A stretch of DNA of 64,000 bases from Uruburuella suis (GTDB lineage: Bacteria > Pseudomonadota > Gammaproteobacteria > Burkholderiales > Neisseriaceae). Where the stretch lies: contig NZ_SLXE01000009.1 in the NCBI RefSeq assembly GCF_004341385.1, forward strand, positions 1 through 64,000, read 5' to 3'. The notes below the pieces were generated by a model, which did not search any database, had not been told where the DNA came from, and saw only the letters and a list, made by a program, of their open reading frames with translations. Both the position numbers and the translations under genes were made by a program. This document shows, piece by piece, positions 41,589 through 49,803 of the stretch (the first letter of the stretch is position 1; each line of letters starts with the position of its first letter).

Positions 41589-42542
41589 ATGCCAATCATA
41601 TCCACCCTTCCCCCTTTACACACCCCGCGCTGGCTGCGCGGCGGCAATATCGAAACCCTTTATGCCAAATCGCTGCAACCGACGCCGCCGGCTTATCGAC
41701 GCGAGCTTTTGCCCGACAGCACCGGCCAAACGCTGGTGGCTTATGATTTTATCGACAGCCCCCGCGCCGATGCGCCGCTGCTGGTGCTGTTTCACGGTTT
41801 GGAAGGCAGCAGCCGCAGCCATTATGCCGCCGCGCTGATGCATGCGGTGGCCGCACACGGCTGGCACGGCGTGGTGGCGCATTTTCGCGGCTGCGGCGGC
41901 GTGGCCAACACCGCGCCGGTGTATTACCACTCGGGCGACAGCCGCGAAATCGAATTTATGCTGCAAACGCTGTCTGCGCGCTACAGCACGGTGTATGCCG
42001 CCGGCGTGTCGCTCGGCGGCAATGCGTTGGCCAAATATCTGGGCGAACAAGGCAGCCGCGCCCTGCCCCGCGCCGCGGCCGTGGTGTCGGCGCCGGTCGA
42101 TCTCACCGCCGCCGGCACCCGTTTCGACAAAGGCGCCACCCGCCTGCTCTACACCCGCTATTTCCTCAACACGCTGATTCCCAAAGCGCGCGCGTTTGAT
42201 TTCCACACCGAAGCGCTCAGCCGCTGCAAAACGCTGTCTGATTTCGACAACGCTTTCACCGCGCCGCTGCACGGCTTTCAAAATGCCGCCGACTATTACC
42301 GCCGCGCCTCCTGCAAACCGCTATTGGGCGCCATTGCCACGCCCACGCTGCTGCTCAATGCGGTGAACGACCCTTTCCTGCCGCCCGAAGCACTGCTCTC
42401 TGAAAAAGAAGTGTCCAAAGCCGTCACCCTGCTGCAACCGGCGCACGGCGGCCATGTCGGCTTTGTGAGCGGGCACGGGCGCGGCCATTTAAATTGGCTG
42501 CCGCAAACGCTGCTGGCTTATTTCGGTGCGGTGGGCGCGTAA
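41589..42542 (+). CDS. YheT-family alpha/beta hydrolase
   Basis: A 317-residue hydrolase. It shows HTPRWLRGGNIETLYAKSL at the N-terminus, LLVLFHGLEGSSRSHYAAALM (oxyanion region), AHFRGCGGVANTAPVYYHSGDS, the nucleophile elbow AAGVSLGGNALAKYLGE, LLNAVNDPFLPPEAL (acid) and PAHGGHVGFVSG (catalytic His). Family members are esterases of unknown natural substrate. Confidence 0.87.
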   Translation: MPIISTLPPLHTPRWLRGGNIETLYAKSLQPTPPAYRRELLPDSTGQTLVAYDFIDSPRADAPLLVLFHGLEGSSRSHYAAALMHAVAAHGWHGVVAHFRGCGGVANTAPVYYHSGDSREIEFMLQTLSARYSTVYAAGVSLGGNALAKYLGEQGSRALPRAAAVVSAPVDLTAAGTRFDKGATRLLYTRYFLNTLIPKARAFDFHTEALSRCKTLSDFDNAFTAPLHGFQNAADYYRRASCKPLLGAIATPTLLLNAVNDPFLPPEALLSEKEVSKAVTLLQPAHGGHVGFVSGHGRGHLNWLPQTLLAYFGAVGA

Positions 42543-42546
42543 ACCA

Positions 42547-42622
42547 CAGGCCGTCTGAAACTTTAGTTTCATGCGTACGATTACGCTGCGCTAATCGTAC
42601 CTACGCGGTTTCAGACGGCCTC
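42547..42622 (+). terminator. Uptake-sequence hairpin enclosing a second palindrome
   Basis: CAGGCCGTCTGAAAC and GTTTCAGACGGCCTC flank GCGTACGATTACG/CTAATCGTACCTACGC, the palindromic repeat otherwise found beside family-B elements. It lies between the YheT-like and TRIC genes. Confidence 0.5.
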
Positions 42623-42689
42623 GGCATCATGTTTGCGTTTACAGCCGATTTCCCTATAATGCGCAAAACTTCAGCCAACAGGATTATTT

Positions 42690-43295
42690 GTGAACACCAC
42701 CGACATCATCCACATTATCGGCACCGCCGCTTTTGCCGTGTCCGGCTATCTGGTGGGCGTGCGTAAGCGGCTGGATTTGCTCGGCGTGCTGATTGTGGCG
42801 CTGCTCACCGCCATCGGCGGCGGCATGATGCGCGATGTGCTGGTGGGGCGCGTGCCGCTGGTGTTCACCCAACATTCGGCCATCATCACCATCGCCCTCA
42901 CGCTGGTGGCCGCTTGGCTTTTCAAGCTGCAAAACCAGCGCGGCAAAACGCTGGCGGCTTCTTTTTTGCTGGCCGATTCGCTCGGGCTGGTGGCTTTCAC
43001 CATCACCGGCGCGCAAGTGGGGCTGATGTATGATTTAAACCTTTTCGGCGTGGTGATGCTGGGCTTTGTTACCGCCGTGGGCGGCGGCATTGTGCGCGAC
43101 ACATTGGTAAACGATATTCCGATGATTTTGCGCAAAGATTTTTACGGCACGGTGTCGGTGATTATCGGCCTGGCGCTTTATCTGCTCGATGCGGCCGGCT
43201 GGGTAAACCTTTTCACACTCAATATTCTGCTGTGGGGCGGCTACGCGCTCAGGCTGTGGGCGCACCGCGTGGCTTGGCGGCTGCCTCGGTTTTAA
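42690..43295 (+). CDS. TRIC-type cation channel family protein (YicG/UPF0126)
   Basis: A 201-residue protein with seven membrane helices in two repeats. Each carries the TRIC signature: TAIGGGMMRDVLVGRVPLVF and TAVGGGIVRDTLVNDIPMILRKDFY. Prokaryotic TRIC homologues form trimeric monovalent-cation channels. The start is GTG, with AGGATTATTT upstream. Converges on the PKHD hydroxylase gene. Confidence 0.87.
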   Translation: MNTTDIIHIIGTAAFAVSGYLVGVRKRLDLLGVLIVALLTAIGGGMMRDVLVGRVPLVFTQHSAIITIALTLVAAWLFKLQNQRGKTLAASFLLADSLGLVAFTITGAQVGLMYDLNLFGVVMLGFVTAVGGGIVRDTLVNDIPMILRKDFYGTVSVIIGLALYLLDAAGWVNLFTLNILLWGGYALRLWAHRVAWRLPRF

Positions 43296-43337
43296 ACACG
43301 CCCGCATGCGTTTGCATCAATATGATTGAAAACCGAA

Positions 43338-43369
43338 AGGCCGTCTGAACATTTTCTTTCAGACGGCCT
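43338..43369 (+). terminator. Uptake-sequence terminator of the TRIC gene
   Basis: AGGCCGTCTGAA and its inverted copy around an 8-base loop. A second, imperfect pair (GGCCGTTTGAAAG / ATTCAGACGGCC, 43485-43517) serves the opposite strand. Confidence 0.6.
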
Positions 43370-43538
43370 GGTTGTCGAATGAAAAACGCGTGCGTGCCTG
43401 CGGCACACACCCTATGCGCCCGATGATTGGTTTTCGAGAACGCTTGTTTTTGAAAAATAAAAAAAACAATAGCTTATGCATTAAAAAGGCCGTTTGAAAG
43501 AAAATATTCAGACGGCCTCATGTTTTCCGGCAACCGGT

Positions 43539-44219
43539 TTACACCTCTGCCCATTGGCGCAATAAATTGTGATAAGTGCCGGTGAGCACCACCAGCGCTT
43601 CGGTGTCGCCATGCTCGGCGCGCAGGGTGGAGATGGCGCGATCCATATCGAAAAGCAGGGTGCGTTTTTCGTCGGAGGGTATCATCGATTGCGTCCAGAA
43701 AAAGCTGGCCAGCCGCTGCCCGCGCGTAACCGGCATCACACGGTGCAGGCTGGTGGCGGGATACACCACCATATCGCCGGCGGCCAGTTTCACGCTGTGG
43801 CTGCCGTAATTGTCTTCAATCACCAATTCGCCGCCATCGTATTCTTCGGGGGCGTTGAGAAAAAGCGTGCTCGACACATCCGTGCGCACCCATTGTTGGG
43901 TGAAAGGATCCATGCGCACGGCATTGTCGATGTGGTTGCCGAAATTCTGCCCTTCACGGTAGCAATTAATCAGCGGAGGAAACACGTTTTTCGGCAACAC
44001 GGCAGAGAAGAATTCGCTGTTGCGCAACACGGCGTTTTTCACCATTTGCGACAAGGTCTGCGCCGCTTCGCTGTGCTGCGGCAGCTGCAAATTATTTTTC
44101 ACCTGCCCCGATTGGCTGCCGGCGGTGATTTTGCCGTCAGCCCACGGCGCTTCGGCCAAAATGGTTTGCGCCTGTGCCAGCTCTTCGGCGCTGAATACGT
44201 TTTCGATATGCAATAACAT
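43539..44219 (-). CDS. piuC: Fe(II)/2-oxoglutarate dioxygenase, PKHD-type hydroxylase
   Basis: A 226-residue prolyl-hydroxylase-like enzyme of the PiuC/YbiX family. The iron ligands are His and Asp in NFGNHIDNAVR and His in TSLHRVMPV, with the 2-oxoglutarate Arg in RGQRLASFFW. It starts MLLHIENVFSAEELAQ, as in PiuC. These enzymes are regularly paired with Fiu/PiuA catecholate receptors; here the receptor gene lies upstream on the same strand, 387 bases away, with a repeat between. Confidence 0.88.
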   Translation of the reverse strand: MLLHIENVFSAEELAQAQTILAEAPWADGKITAGSQSGQVKNNLQLPQHSEAAQTLSQMVKNAVLRNSEFFSAVLPKNVFPPLINCYREGQNFGNHIDNAVRMDPFTQQWVRTDVSSTLFLNAPEEYDGGELVIEDNYGSHSVKLAAGDMVVYPATSLHRVMPVTRGQRLASFFWTQSMIPSDEKRTLLFDMDRAISTLRAEHGDTEALVVLTGTYHNLLRQWAEV

Positions 44220-44299
44220 AAGCGGCTCTCATTGTGATGAAAATGGTTTGAAGCAACCATGGTTCAATTTTCCGCCTGAAAATTAAACCATGGCAACTC

Positions 44300-44558
44300 A
44301 TACCCATTCGAAAAAATAACCTAACTGCGTTGGCTCGCCTTGCCGCACTATTGATTCAGCAATTTAATATTGAACATTTTCAGATACCGGCAAACAAGCC
44401 TTTGGCTTGTTGCCCTCTCCCTAGCCCTCTCCCACGGGAGAGGGAACAGGTTTCTGCTGCGGGTAAGAGGATGTGAATATTCAATAATTAATTGCCGCAT
44501 CTATAGGTGTACTGTCTTCGGCTCGCCGCCTTGTTATCTTATTTTTTCGAATGGGTAT
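44300..44558. repeat. Family-A (Correia-like) repeat interrupted by a nested element
   Basis: The ends ATACCCATTCGAAAAAATAA and TTATTTTTTCGAATGGGTAT flank CTCGCCTTGCCGCACTA and GTGTACTGTCTTCGGCTCG, the two halves of the Correia-like core, split by 44348-44506. Together with an uptake-sequence terminator (44566-44600) it fills the 387-base gap between the receptor and hydroxylase genes. Confidence 0.75.
44348..44506. repeat. Nested family-F element, 159 bp
   Basis: Left end CTATTGATTCAGCAATTTAA, right end (inverse) CTATAGATGCGGCAATTAAT, continuing through TATTGAA on both sides. The interior includes CCCTCTCCCTAGCCCTCTCC and its partial inverse. It is inserted in the middle of a family-A repeat. 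Confidence 0.65.
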
Positions 44559-44565
44559 CATTCGG

Positions 44566-44600
44566 AAAAAGGCCGTCTGAAAGGTTTCAGACGGCCTTTT
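44566..44600 (-). terminator. Uptake-sequence terminator of the siderophore receptor gene
   Basis: AAAAAGGCCGTCTGAAA and its inverted copy with a minimal loop, immediately beyond the receptor stop on the minus strand. Confidence 0.7.
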
Positions 44601-44606
44601 CACACG

Positions 44607-46790
44607 TTAAAACTTATAAGCAAATGTCACAATCGATGCGCGACGGTCGCCCGGAATCGCTTGCTGGCGGTGGCCGGTAGAGAAATATTTCTTGTCGAAC
44701 AAATTGTTAACATTCAGCTGGGCGCGATAGCTGCGGGTTTCGTAATTGAGCATGGCATCCACGGCGGTGTAGGAAGGCAGTTTTTGCACCATCACCGGGT
44801 TGCCGCCGCGCGAAGGCATGTGGGTGTAGCGGTCGCCCACATAGCGCACGCCCAGGCCGGCATTCACGTTTTCAGTGATGCGGTAGTTGCCCCACACGTT
44901 GGCCGTGAATTTGGCGGCAGCCTCGGGGAAATAGCCGTCAAGCTGCGCCACGTTGGGGTTGCCGGCATCGGCGCTCATTTTGCCGTTGGCCCACACAAGG
45001 TTGCCGATTAAATTAAGTTTGTCGGTGATGCGGCCGGCCACTTCCATATCGAGGCCATACACTTTGATGTGGTCGATAAAGCCGGCATCGCGGTAGTATT
45101 GCTGGGTTTTTTTGGTGTGGAACAAGGCGGCGTTTACGGTAAGCGCGTCATCAAAAAAGGCGTGTTTGGTGCCCAATTCGATGGTGCGGGTTTCTTCCGG
45201 CTCGGCCACGAGCTGCGAGGGGTCGAGCGAGTCGTTTTGGCCGGTCACACGATAAGCCACGGGGGTCACGGCGGTGCTGTAGGTCAGGTAGGCATTATGG
45301 CCCTCCACCGGTGTCCAAATCACGCTGCCGTTATATGTCCACACATTGTCGGTGCGCGATGTTTTGCTGCCGCCGCCTGATGGCGCATTTTCGGTTTTGA
45401 TGTGGTTGAAGCGCACTCCGGCAATGGCAGTCCACTGCGGCGTGATTTCCACAATATCGCTCACGCCCATGCCCACGGTGTGCGTGGTGAGCACGCTCGG
45501 ATCTGGGTTGGTGCGCGTCCAGTAAAAGTTTTCCGTGGGCTTGCCGTGGTGGAAGCCAATGGGGTTGGTGGTGGGCGCGGGCGTGCCGTCGGCATTGAAA
45601 AAGCTATAAGTGTGGCTGAAGTTTTTGCGTTTTTCGCGCGTGAGCTCAGCATTCACCAACACATCATGTTTCAAGCGGCCGGTGTCGAATTTCATATTGA
45701 AATCGGTGTGGTTGGTCCACGTGTTGGCATCGTAATCCACCACTTTCACCGCATTGCCGCTCAGGCCGCGCGCGACCAAACCGTTGGCATTGAGCCGCGG
45801 CGGAATGCCCATCATGTCGTAGCGGGTGCGGCTGTAGCGCGTGGTGTTGCTGATTTTCATGTTTTCGTTGAATTGGTGATCCAGCTTGGCTGTGAAGGCA
45901 TCGCGTTTGATGTCTTCAAAATCGGTGTTGTAGCCGAAAAATTGATCAATCGCCTCCACCGCTGCGGTGCGGGTGTTGGCACCGGTATTTACATAAGGCA
46001 CGCCGAAATCGGGCACGTTGTTTTCATCATCGTGTTTGTAAGAGAGCTCCAATTGCGTGTCGCCCGTCATGCCGAAAATCACCGAAGGCGCAATGCCCCA
46101 GCGCTTTTTTTCCACCGGCTTGCGGCGCGATTCCACATTTTCGCCCATGGCGTTGATGCGCACGGCGATGTCGTCGTTAAAGGCATAATTCACATCAGCG
46201 GTGGCGCGCTTGAAGCCTTGTGTGCCCAAGCCCACGGCCACTTCGCCGCCGCGACCGGCATAAGGCGATTTGCTCACCTGGTTAATCACGCCGCCGGCTG
46301 CACCGCGCCCAAACAAAGCTGCCGCACTGCCTTTGAGCACTTCCACGCGCTCGGTGTTGTAAGTGTCGGCATTGAATTGGGCAGCCGAGCCGCGCAAGCC
46401 GTCGTCAAACACATCGCCGCCCGCATGCATGCCGCGGATAATCGGCACTTCGGTTTGACCGCCTTCGCCCGCCTGAAAAGTGATGCCGGCATTGCGCAGC
46501 GCGTCTTTCAAATCGGTGGTGGCTTGGTCTTGCATCACTTGCTGGTTGATCACGGTAGCGCTTTGCGGAATATTCTGCACATCTTGCTCGCGCTTGCCGA
46601 TGGTGGTGTTGGGTGCTTTATAGCCGCTGCGGATCAGCTGGCTGCCGCGCACCTCTACCGCTTCCAATTCAGCTTTACTTTCCGCCGCCATCAAGGCCGG
46701 GCTCATGGCCGCAGCCAAAAGGCCTGCGCCCACCATTTTGCTGTGTTTGCGTGCCTGCTTAATCACGCCTGCCGACTTCTTTTCAGCCAT
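44607..46790 (-). CDS. TonB-dependent catecholate siderophore receptor (Fiu/PiuA-like)
   Basis: A 727-residue outer-membrane receptor. A long charged signal peptide ends at LMAAES. A TonB box region (EAVEVRG), a plug domain (IPQSATVINQQVMQDQATTDLKDALRNAGITF ... RGMHAGGDVFDDGLRG ... EVLKGSAAALFGRGAAGGVINQVSK) and a 22-strand barrel ending LNVNNLFDKKYF ... VTFAYKF follow. Imports ferric catecholates using TonB energy. AAGGAGCAAAACAGAT precedes the ATG. The adjacent PiuC-like enzyme supports this subfamily. Specific ligand not readable. Confidence 0.9.
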   Translation of the reverse strand: MAEKKSAGVIKQARKHSKMVGAGLLAAAMSPALMAAESKAELEAVEVRGSQLIRSGYKAPNTTIGKREQDVQNIPQSATVINQQVMQDQATTDLKDALRNAGITFQAGEGGQTEVPIIRGMHAGGDVFDDGLRGSAAQFNADTYNTERVEVLKGSAAALFGRGAAGGVINQVSKSPYAGRGGEVAVGLGTQGFKRATADVNYAFNDDIAVRINAMGENVESRRKPVEKKRWGIAPSVIFGMTGDTQLELSYKHDDENNVPDFGVPYVNTGANTRTAAVEAIDQFFGYNTDFEDIKRDAFTAKLDHQFNENMKISNTTRYSRTRYDMMGIPPRLNANGLVARGLSGNAVKVVDYDANTWTNHTDFNMKFDTGRLKHDVLVNAELTREKRKNFSHTYSFFNADGTPAPTTNPIGFHHGKPTENFYWTRTNPDPSVLTTHTVGMGVSDIVEITPQWTAIAGVRFNHIKTENAPSGGGSKTSRTDNVWTYNGSVIWTPVEGHNAYLTYSTAVTPVAYRVTGQNDSLDPSQLVAEPEETRTIELGTKHAFFDDALTVNAALFHTKKTQQYYRDAGFIDHIKVYGLDMEVAGRITDKLNLIGNLVWANGKMSADAGNPNVAQLDGYFPEAAAKFTANVWGNYRITENVNAGLGVRYVGDRYTHMPSRGGNPVMVQKLPSYTAVDAMLNYETRSYRAQLNVNNLFDKKYFSTGHRQQAIPGDRRASIVTFAYKF

Positions 46791-47242
46791 ATCTGTTTTG
46801 CTCCTTGTTTTGATGTGTTGCTTGAATGATGTGTGATGCCCGTTTTAACCATAGCCCGGCTGCCTTAGCCGCCCGGTTATCTGATTTTTGAGCTACGTAT
46901 TACTGTTTTGAATGGGCATGCCGCCAAAGAGCTGCACAAACCGGCTGCCCCCTGCCGGCTATCCGGCATATTTACAGAGGCCATCCATCACTTTTCAGCC
47001 GGCCTGCATTTGCTTTTCTGCCCATGAGCCAAGGTTTTATTTACGAAAACCCGCAAACCTTAACAAGGATAATACAAATCTATATCAAACACAAATTAAT
47101 ATCATTTATATTCATTGAAAATAAAAGAATTATGATAGATATATTTATTTTTAAAATCTATTTCAGACGGCCTCTCCACTCTTTCGTCGCACCGCCATAA
47201 GCCGTATAATCAGCCTTTCCCGTTTGCGCCCACCACCGCCCC
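46791..47242. other. Divergent regulatory gap between the siderophore receptor and trpC
   Basis: 452 bases without a gene. Bases 47050-47160 are strikingly AT-rich. GATAATACAAATCTATATC (47068-47086) matches a Fur box at roughly 14 of 19 positions by eye, but it is about 280 bases from the receptor start, so Fur control is only a suggestion. One inverted uptake sequence lies at about 47162. Confidence 0.4.
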
Positions 47243-48025
47243 ATGACCGATATTCTGAATAAAATCCTCGCCACCAAAGCCGAAGAAGTGGCCGCTGCCA
47301 AAGCCGCTGTGCCGCTTGATGAAATCAAGCGGCAAGTTGCGGCTGCCGCGCCCGCCCGCGATTTTCTCGCTGCGATTCACGCCAAGCATGCCGCCGCGCA
47401 GCCGGCTGTGATTGCCGAAGTGAAAAAAGCCAGCCCCAGCAAAGGCCTGATCCGCGCCGATTTCAACCCGGTGGAAATCGCGCTTGCTTATGAGCGCGCC
47501 GGCGCGGCCTGCTTGTCGGTGCTCACCGATGCGCCTTATTTCCAGGGCGCGCCCGAATATTTGCAGCAAGTGAAAGCGGCGGTGGCGCTGCCGGTGTTGC
47601 GCAAAGATTTTATGATTGACGATTATCAGGTGTATCAGGCGCGCGCTTGGGGCGCAGATGCCATTTTGCTGATTGCCGCCGCGCTGGAAGCGGCGCAGCT
47701 CGAAGCGTTGGAGCGCACCGCGCACGAATTGGGCATGACGGTGTTGCTGGAATTGCACGATCAAAGCGAATTGGCCAAATGCCGCAAGCTCACCACGAAG
47801 CTTGTGGGCGTAAACAACCGCAACCTGCGCACATTCGACGTGTCGTTGCAGCAAACGCTGGATCTGCTGCCCGAGCTTGGCGGCAAAACCGTGGTCACCG
47901 AAAGCGGCATCACCGGCAAAGCCGATGTGGCTTTTATGCAAAACCACGGCGTGCACACTTTTTTAATCGGTGAAACCTTTATGCGCGCCGACAACATCGA
48001 AGCGGCGGTGAAAAGCCTGTTTTAA
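47243..48025 (+). CDS. trpC: Indole-3-glycerol-phosphate synthase
   Basis: A 260-residue (beta/alpha)8 enzyme of tryptophan synthesis. It has the family N-terminus DILNKILATKAEEVAAAK, the catalytic segments VIAEVKKASPSKGLIRADF, ACLSVLTDAPYFQGAPEYL, LPVLRKDFMIDDYQV, VGVNNRNLRTFDV and VTESGITGKADV. Monofunctional, with no TrpF fusion. No other trp genes adjoin it. Confidence 0.95.
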   Translation: MTDILNKILATKAEEVAAAKAAVPLDEIKRQVAAAAPARDFLAAIHAKHAAAQPAVIAEVKKASPSKGLIRADFNPVEIALAYERAGAACLSVLTDAPYFQGAPEYLQQVKAAVALPVLRKDFMIDDYQVYQARAWGADAILLIAAALEAAQLEALERTAHELGMTVLLELHDQSELAKCRKLTTKLVGVNNRNLRTFDVSLQQTLDLLPELGGKTVVTESGITGKADVAFMQNHGVHTFLIGETFMRADNIEAAVKSLF

Positions 48026-48106
48026 GAAGGCTCTGAAACGCCGGCGTAGGGATTTTGCCGGCATTTTGATGCCAAGGCGCGCTTAGGCTGTCCTAAGCCC
48101 GATTGC

Positions 48107-48143
48107 ATGAAAGGCCGTCTGAAACATTCAGACGGCCTTTCAT
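48107..48143 (+). terminator. Uptake-sequence terminator of trpC
   Basis: ATGAAAGGCCGTCTGAA pairs with TTCAGACGGCCTTTCAT (17 bp) around a 3-base loop. Confidence 0.75.
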
Positions 48144-48302
48144 ATCGATAAATAAACTCTTATACAAACAACCAGATAGCTTGTTTCAAGCTTGTTTTTC
48201 CGCAAAAATGCCGCATGTTGAATTTGATTCTCATCTCTATGTTGATTTTATTCAGACGGCCTTGCGCTGAAACAGGCCGTCTGAACACACAAGGATAATC
48301 CC

Positions 48303-49079
48303 ATGGCCGTCATCATCAAAAACGCCGAAGAAATCGAACAAATGCGCGTGCTCGGCCGCCTGGCCGCCGAAGCGCTCGACTATATCGGACAATTCGTCAA
48401 ACCCGGCGTCACCACCAACGAATTAGACAAACTGATTTACGATTACCACGTCAACGTGCAAGGCGGCTATCCCGCCCCGCTCAATTATGGCAACCCGCCC
48501 TATCCGAAATCGTGCTGCACTTCGGTAAACCATGTGATCTGCCACGGCATTCCCGACGACAAGCCCTTGAAAAACGGCGACATTGTCAACATCGACGTTA
48601 CCATCAAAAAAGACGGCTTTCACGGCGATTCAAGCCGCATGTTTGCCGTGGGCAACATCAGCCCGCAGGCGCAGCGGCTGATCGACGTTACCCACCAAAG
48701 CATGATGGCCGGCATTGCCGCTGTGAAGCCGGGCGCCACTTTGGGCGACATCGGCTATGCCTGCCAGCAGGTTGCCGAAAATGCCGGCTATTCGGTGGTG
48801 CAGGAATTTTGCGGCCACGGCATCGGCCGCGGCTTTCACGAAGAGCCGCAAGTGTTGCATTATGGCCGCAAAGGCCAGGGGCTGGTGCTGGAGCCGGGCA
48901 TGATTTTCACCATTGAGCCGATGATCAACCAAGGAAAACGCCATTTGCGCATCCTGCCCGACGGCTGGACCGTGGTGACAAAAGACCGTTCGCTCTCGGC
49001 GCAATGGGAGCATGAAGTGCTGGTTACTGCCGAAAGTTGCGAAATACTGACGGTGAGCCCGGCCTCCGGCAAGCCTTAA
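48303..49079 (+). CDS. map: Methionine aminopeptidase, type I
   Basis: A 258-residue enzyme that removes the initiator Met. The five metal ligands are in VNIDVTIKKDGFHGDSSRMF (two Asp), GHGIGRGFHEEP (His), IFTIEPMIN (Glu) and QWEHEVLVT (Glu), and the substrate His in NHVICHGIPD. Length is typical of type Ia. AAGGATAATCCC precedes the ATG. A pair of uptake sequences lies just upstream. Confidence 0.95.
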   Translation: MAVIIKNAEEIEQMRVLGRLAAEALDYIGQFVKPGVTTNELDKLIYDYHVNVQGGYPAPLNYGNPPYPKSCCTSVNHVICHGIPDDKPLKNGDIVNIDVTIKKDGFHGDSSRMFAVGNISPQAQRLIDVTHQSMMAGIAAVKPGATLGDIGYACQQVAENAGYSVVQEFCGHGIGRGFHEEPQVLHYGRKGQGLVLEPGMIFTIEPMINQGKRHLRILPDGWTVVTKDRSLSAQWEHEVLVTAESCEILTVSPASGKP

Positions 49080-49359
49080 TTTAGCCTAAATCAAACATTA
49101 ATGAATTTAGATGAATTGCTCTATTTATCGTTAAAACCTTTTGATTCTAAATAAATTAAAGCTAAGAGACGCCCCATAGTCAATATGAATGTTAACGCTA
49201 GAAAAAAAATATCAAACTTCTATTGCATCTCCTGTCTAAAGTCTTATACTTTACTACCTGCAGTTAATAATATATCATATATGTTATTATCGTTAACGGT
49301 ATTAAAGTTGGCTGAAACTATTCTGGCTTTAAACTCAAATAAGAAAAGAAGGAAATTTA
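49080..49359. other. AT-rich region upstream of the HTH gene
   Basis: 280 bases far richer in A and T than their surroundings and free of uptake sequences or repeats. It ends with AAGAAGGAAATTTA before the HTH gene. TTGCAT-type and TATACT (49245) boxes suggest a promoter, but I cannot place it firmly. Confidence 0.4.
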
Positions 49360-49644
49360 ATGAAATCGTTCGAGCAAATCGAAAACATTCGCGACATCCG
49401 CAAAAAACTCGGCTTGAACCAAATGGATTTTTGGAGCCGAATCGGTGTTACCCAATCGGGTGGCTCCCGCTACGAGTCTGGCCGCAACATGCCCAAGCCC
49501 GTGCGTGAGCTGCTCCGTTTGGTGCATATCGAAAATGTGGACCTGGCCAAAGTCAACCGTGAAGATTTAACCATCGCCACGCTGTTGAAAGAACGCCAAC
49601 CCGAGCTTTATGCCTCTTTGAAAAAAGAAGCCAAAGCAAAATAA
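49360..49644 (+). CDS. Small HTH (XRE-like) DNA-binding protein
   Basis: A 94-residue protein. The helix-turn-helix is IRDIRKKLGLNQMDFWSRIGVTQSGGSRYESGRNMPKPVRELLRLV (about residues 10-56), with Q..F...IGVTQ...SRYE..R as in the XRE family. A Leu/Lys-rich tail follows. Target unknown; the AT-rich region in front may be its own operator. Two terminators follow. Confidence 0.75.
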   Translation: MKSFEQIENIRDIRKKLGLNQMDFWSRIGVTQSGGSRYESGRNMPKPVRELLRLVHIENVDLAKVNREDLTIATLLKERQPELYASLKKEAKAK

Positions 49645-49660
49645 GCCTTTGCGCTTATGC

Positions 49661-49747
49661 AAGCTGCCCGTCTGCCTGAGTGCAAACGGGCAGCTTCCGC
49701 TTGGTTTTCAGGCCGTCTGAAAGCATCCGGCATAGGTTTCAGACGGC
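49661..49747 (+). terminator. Two consecutive hairpins after the HTH gene
   Basis: AAGCTGCCCG / CGGGCAGCTT (49661-49696) is a classic stem, followed by an uptake-sequence stem GCCGTCTGAAA / TTTCAGACGGC (49712-49747). They isolate the HTH gene from valS. Confidence 0.7.
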
Positions 49748-49803
49748 GATTGCGCTATAATCCCACGATTCAAACTTATTCACCCAGCAACACGCCAAAC
49801 ATC

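Noticed and set aside
45402..46829. 475-codon plus-strand frame opposite the siderophore receptor
   Set aside because: Antisense shadow of a confidently assigned TonB-dependent receptor; no recognisable motifs.
47068..47086. Fur box controlling the siderophore receptor
   Set aside because: Only a weak by-eye match, located far from the start codon; kept as a remark in the gap entry, not as a site.
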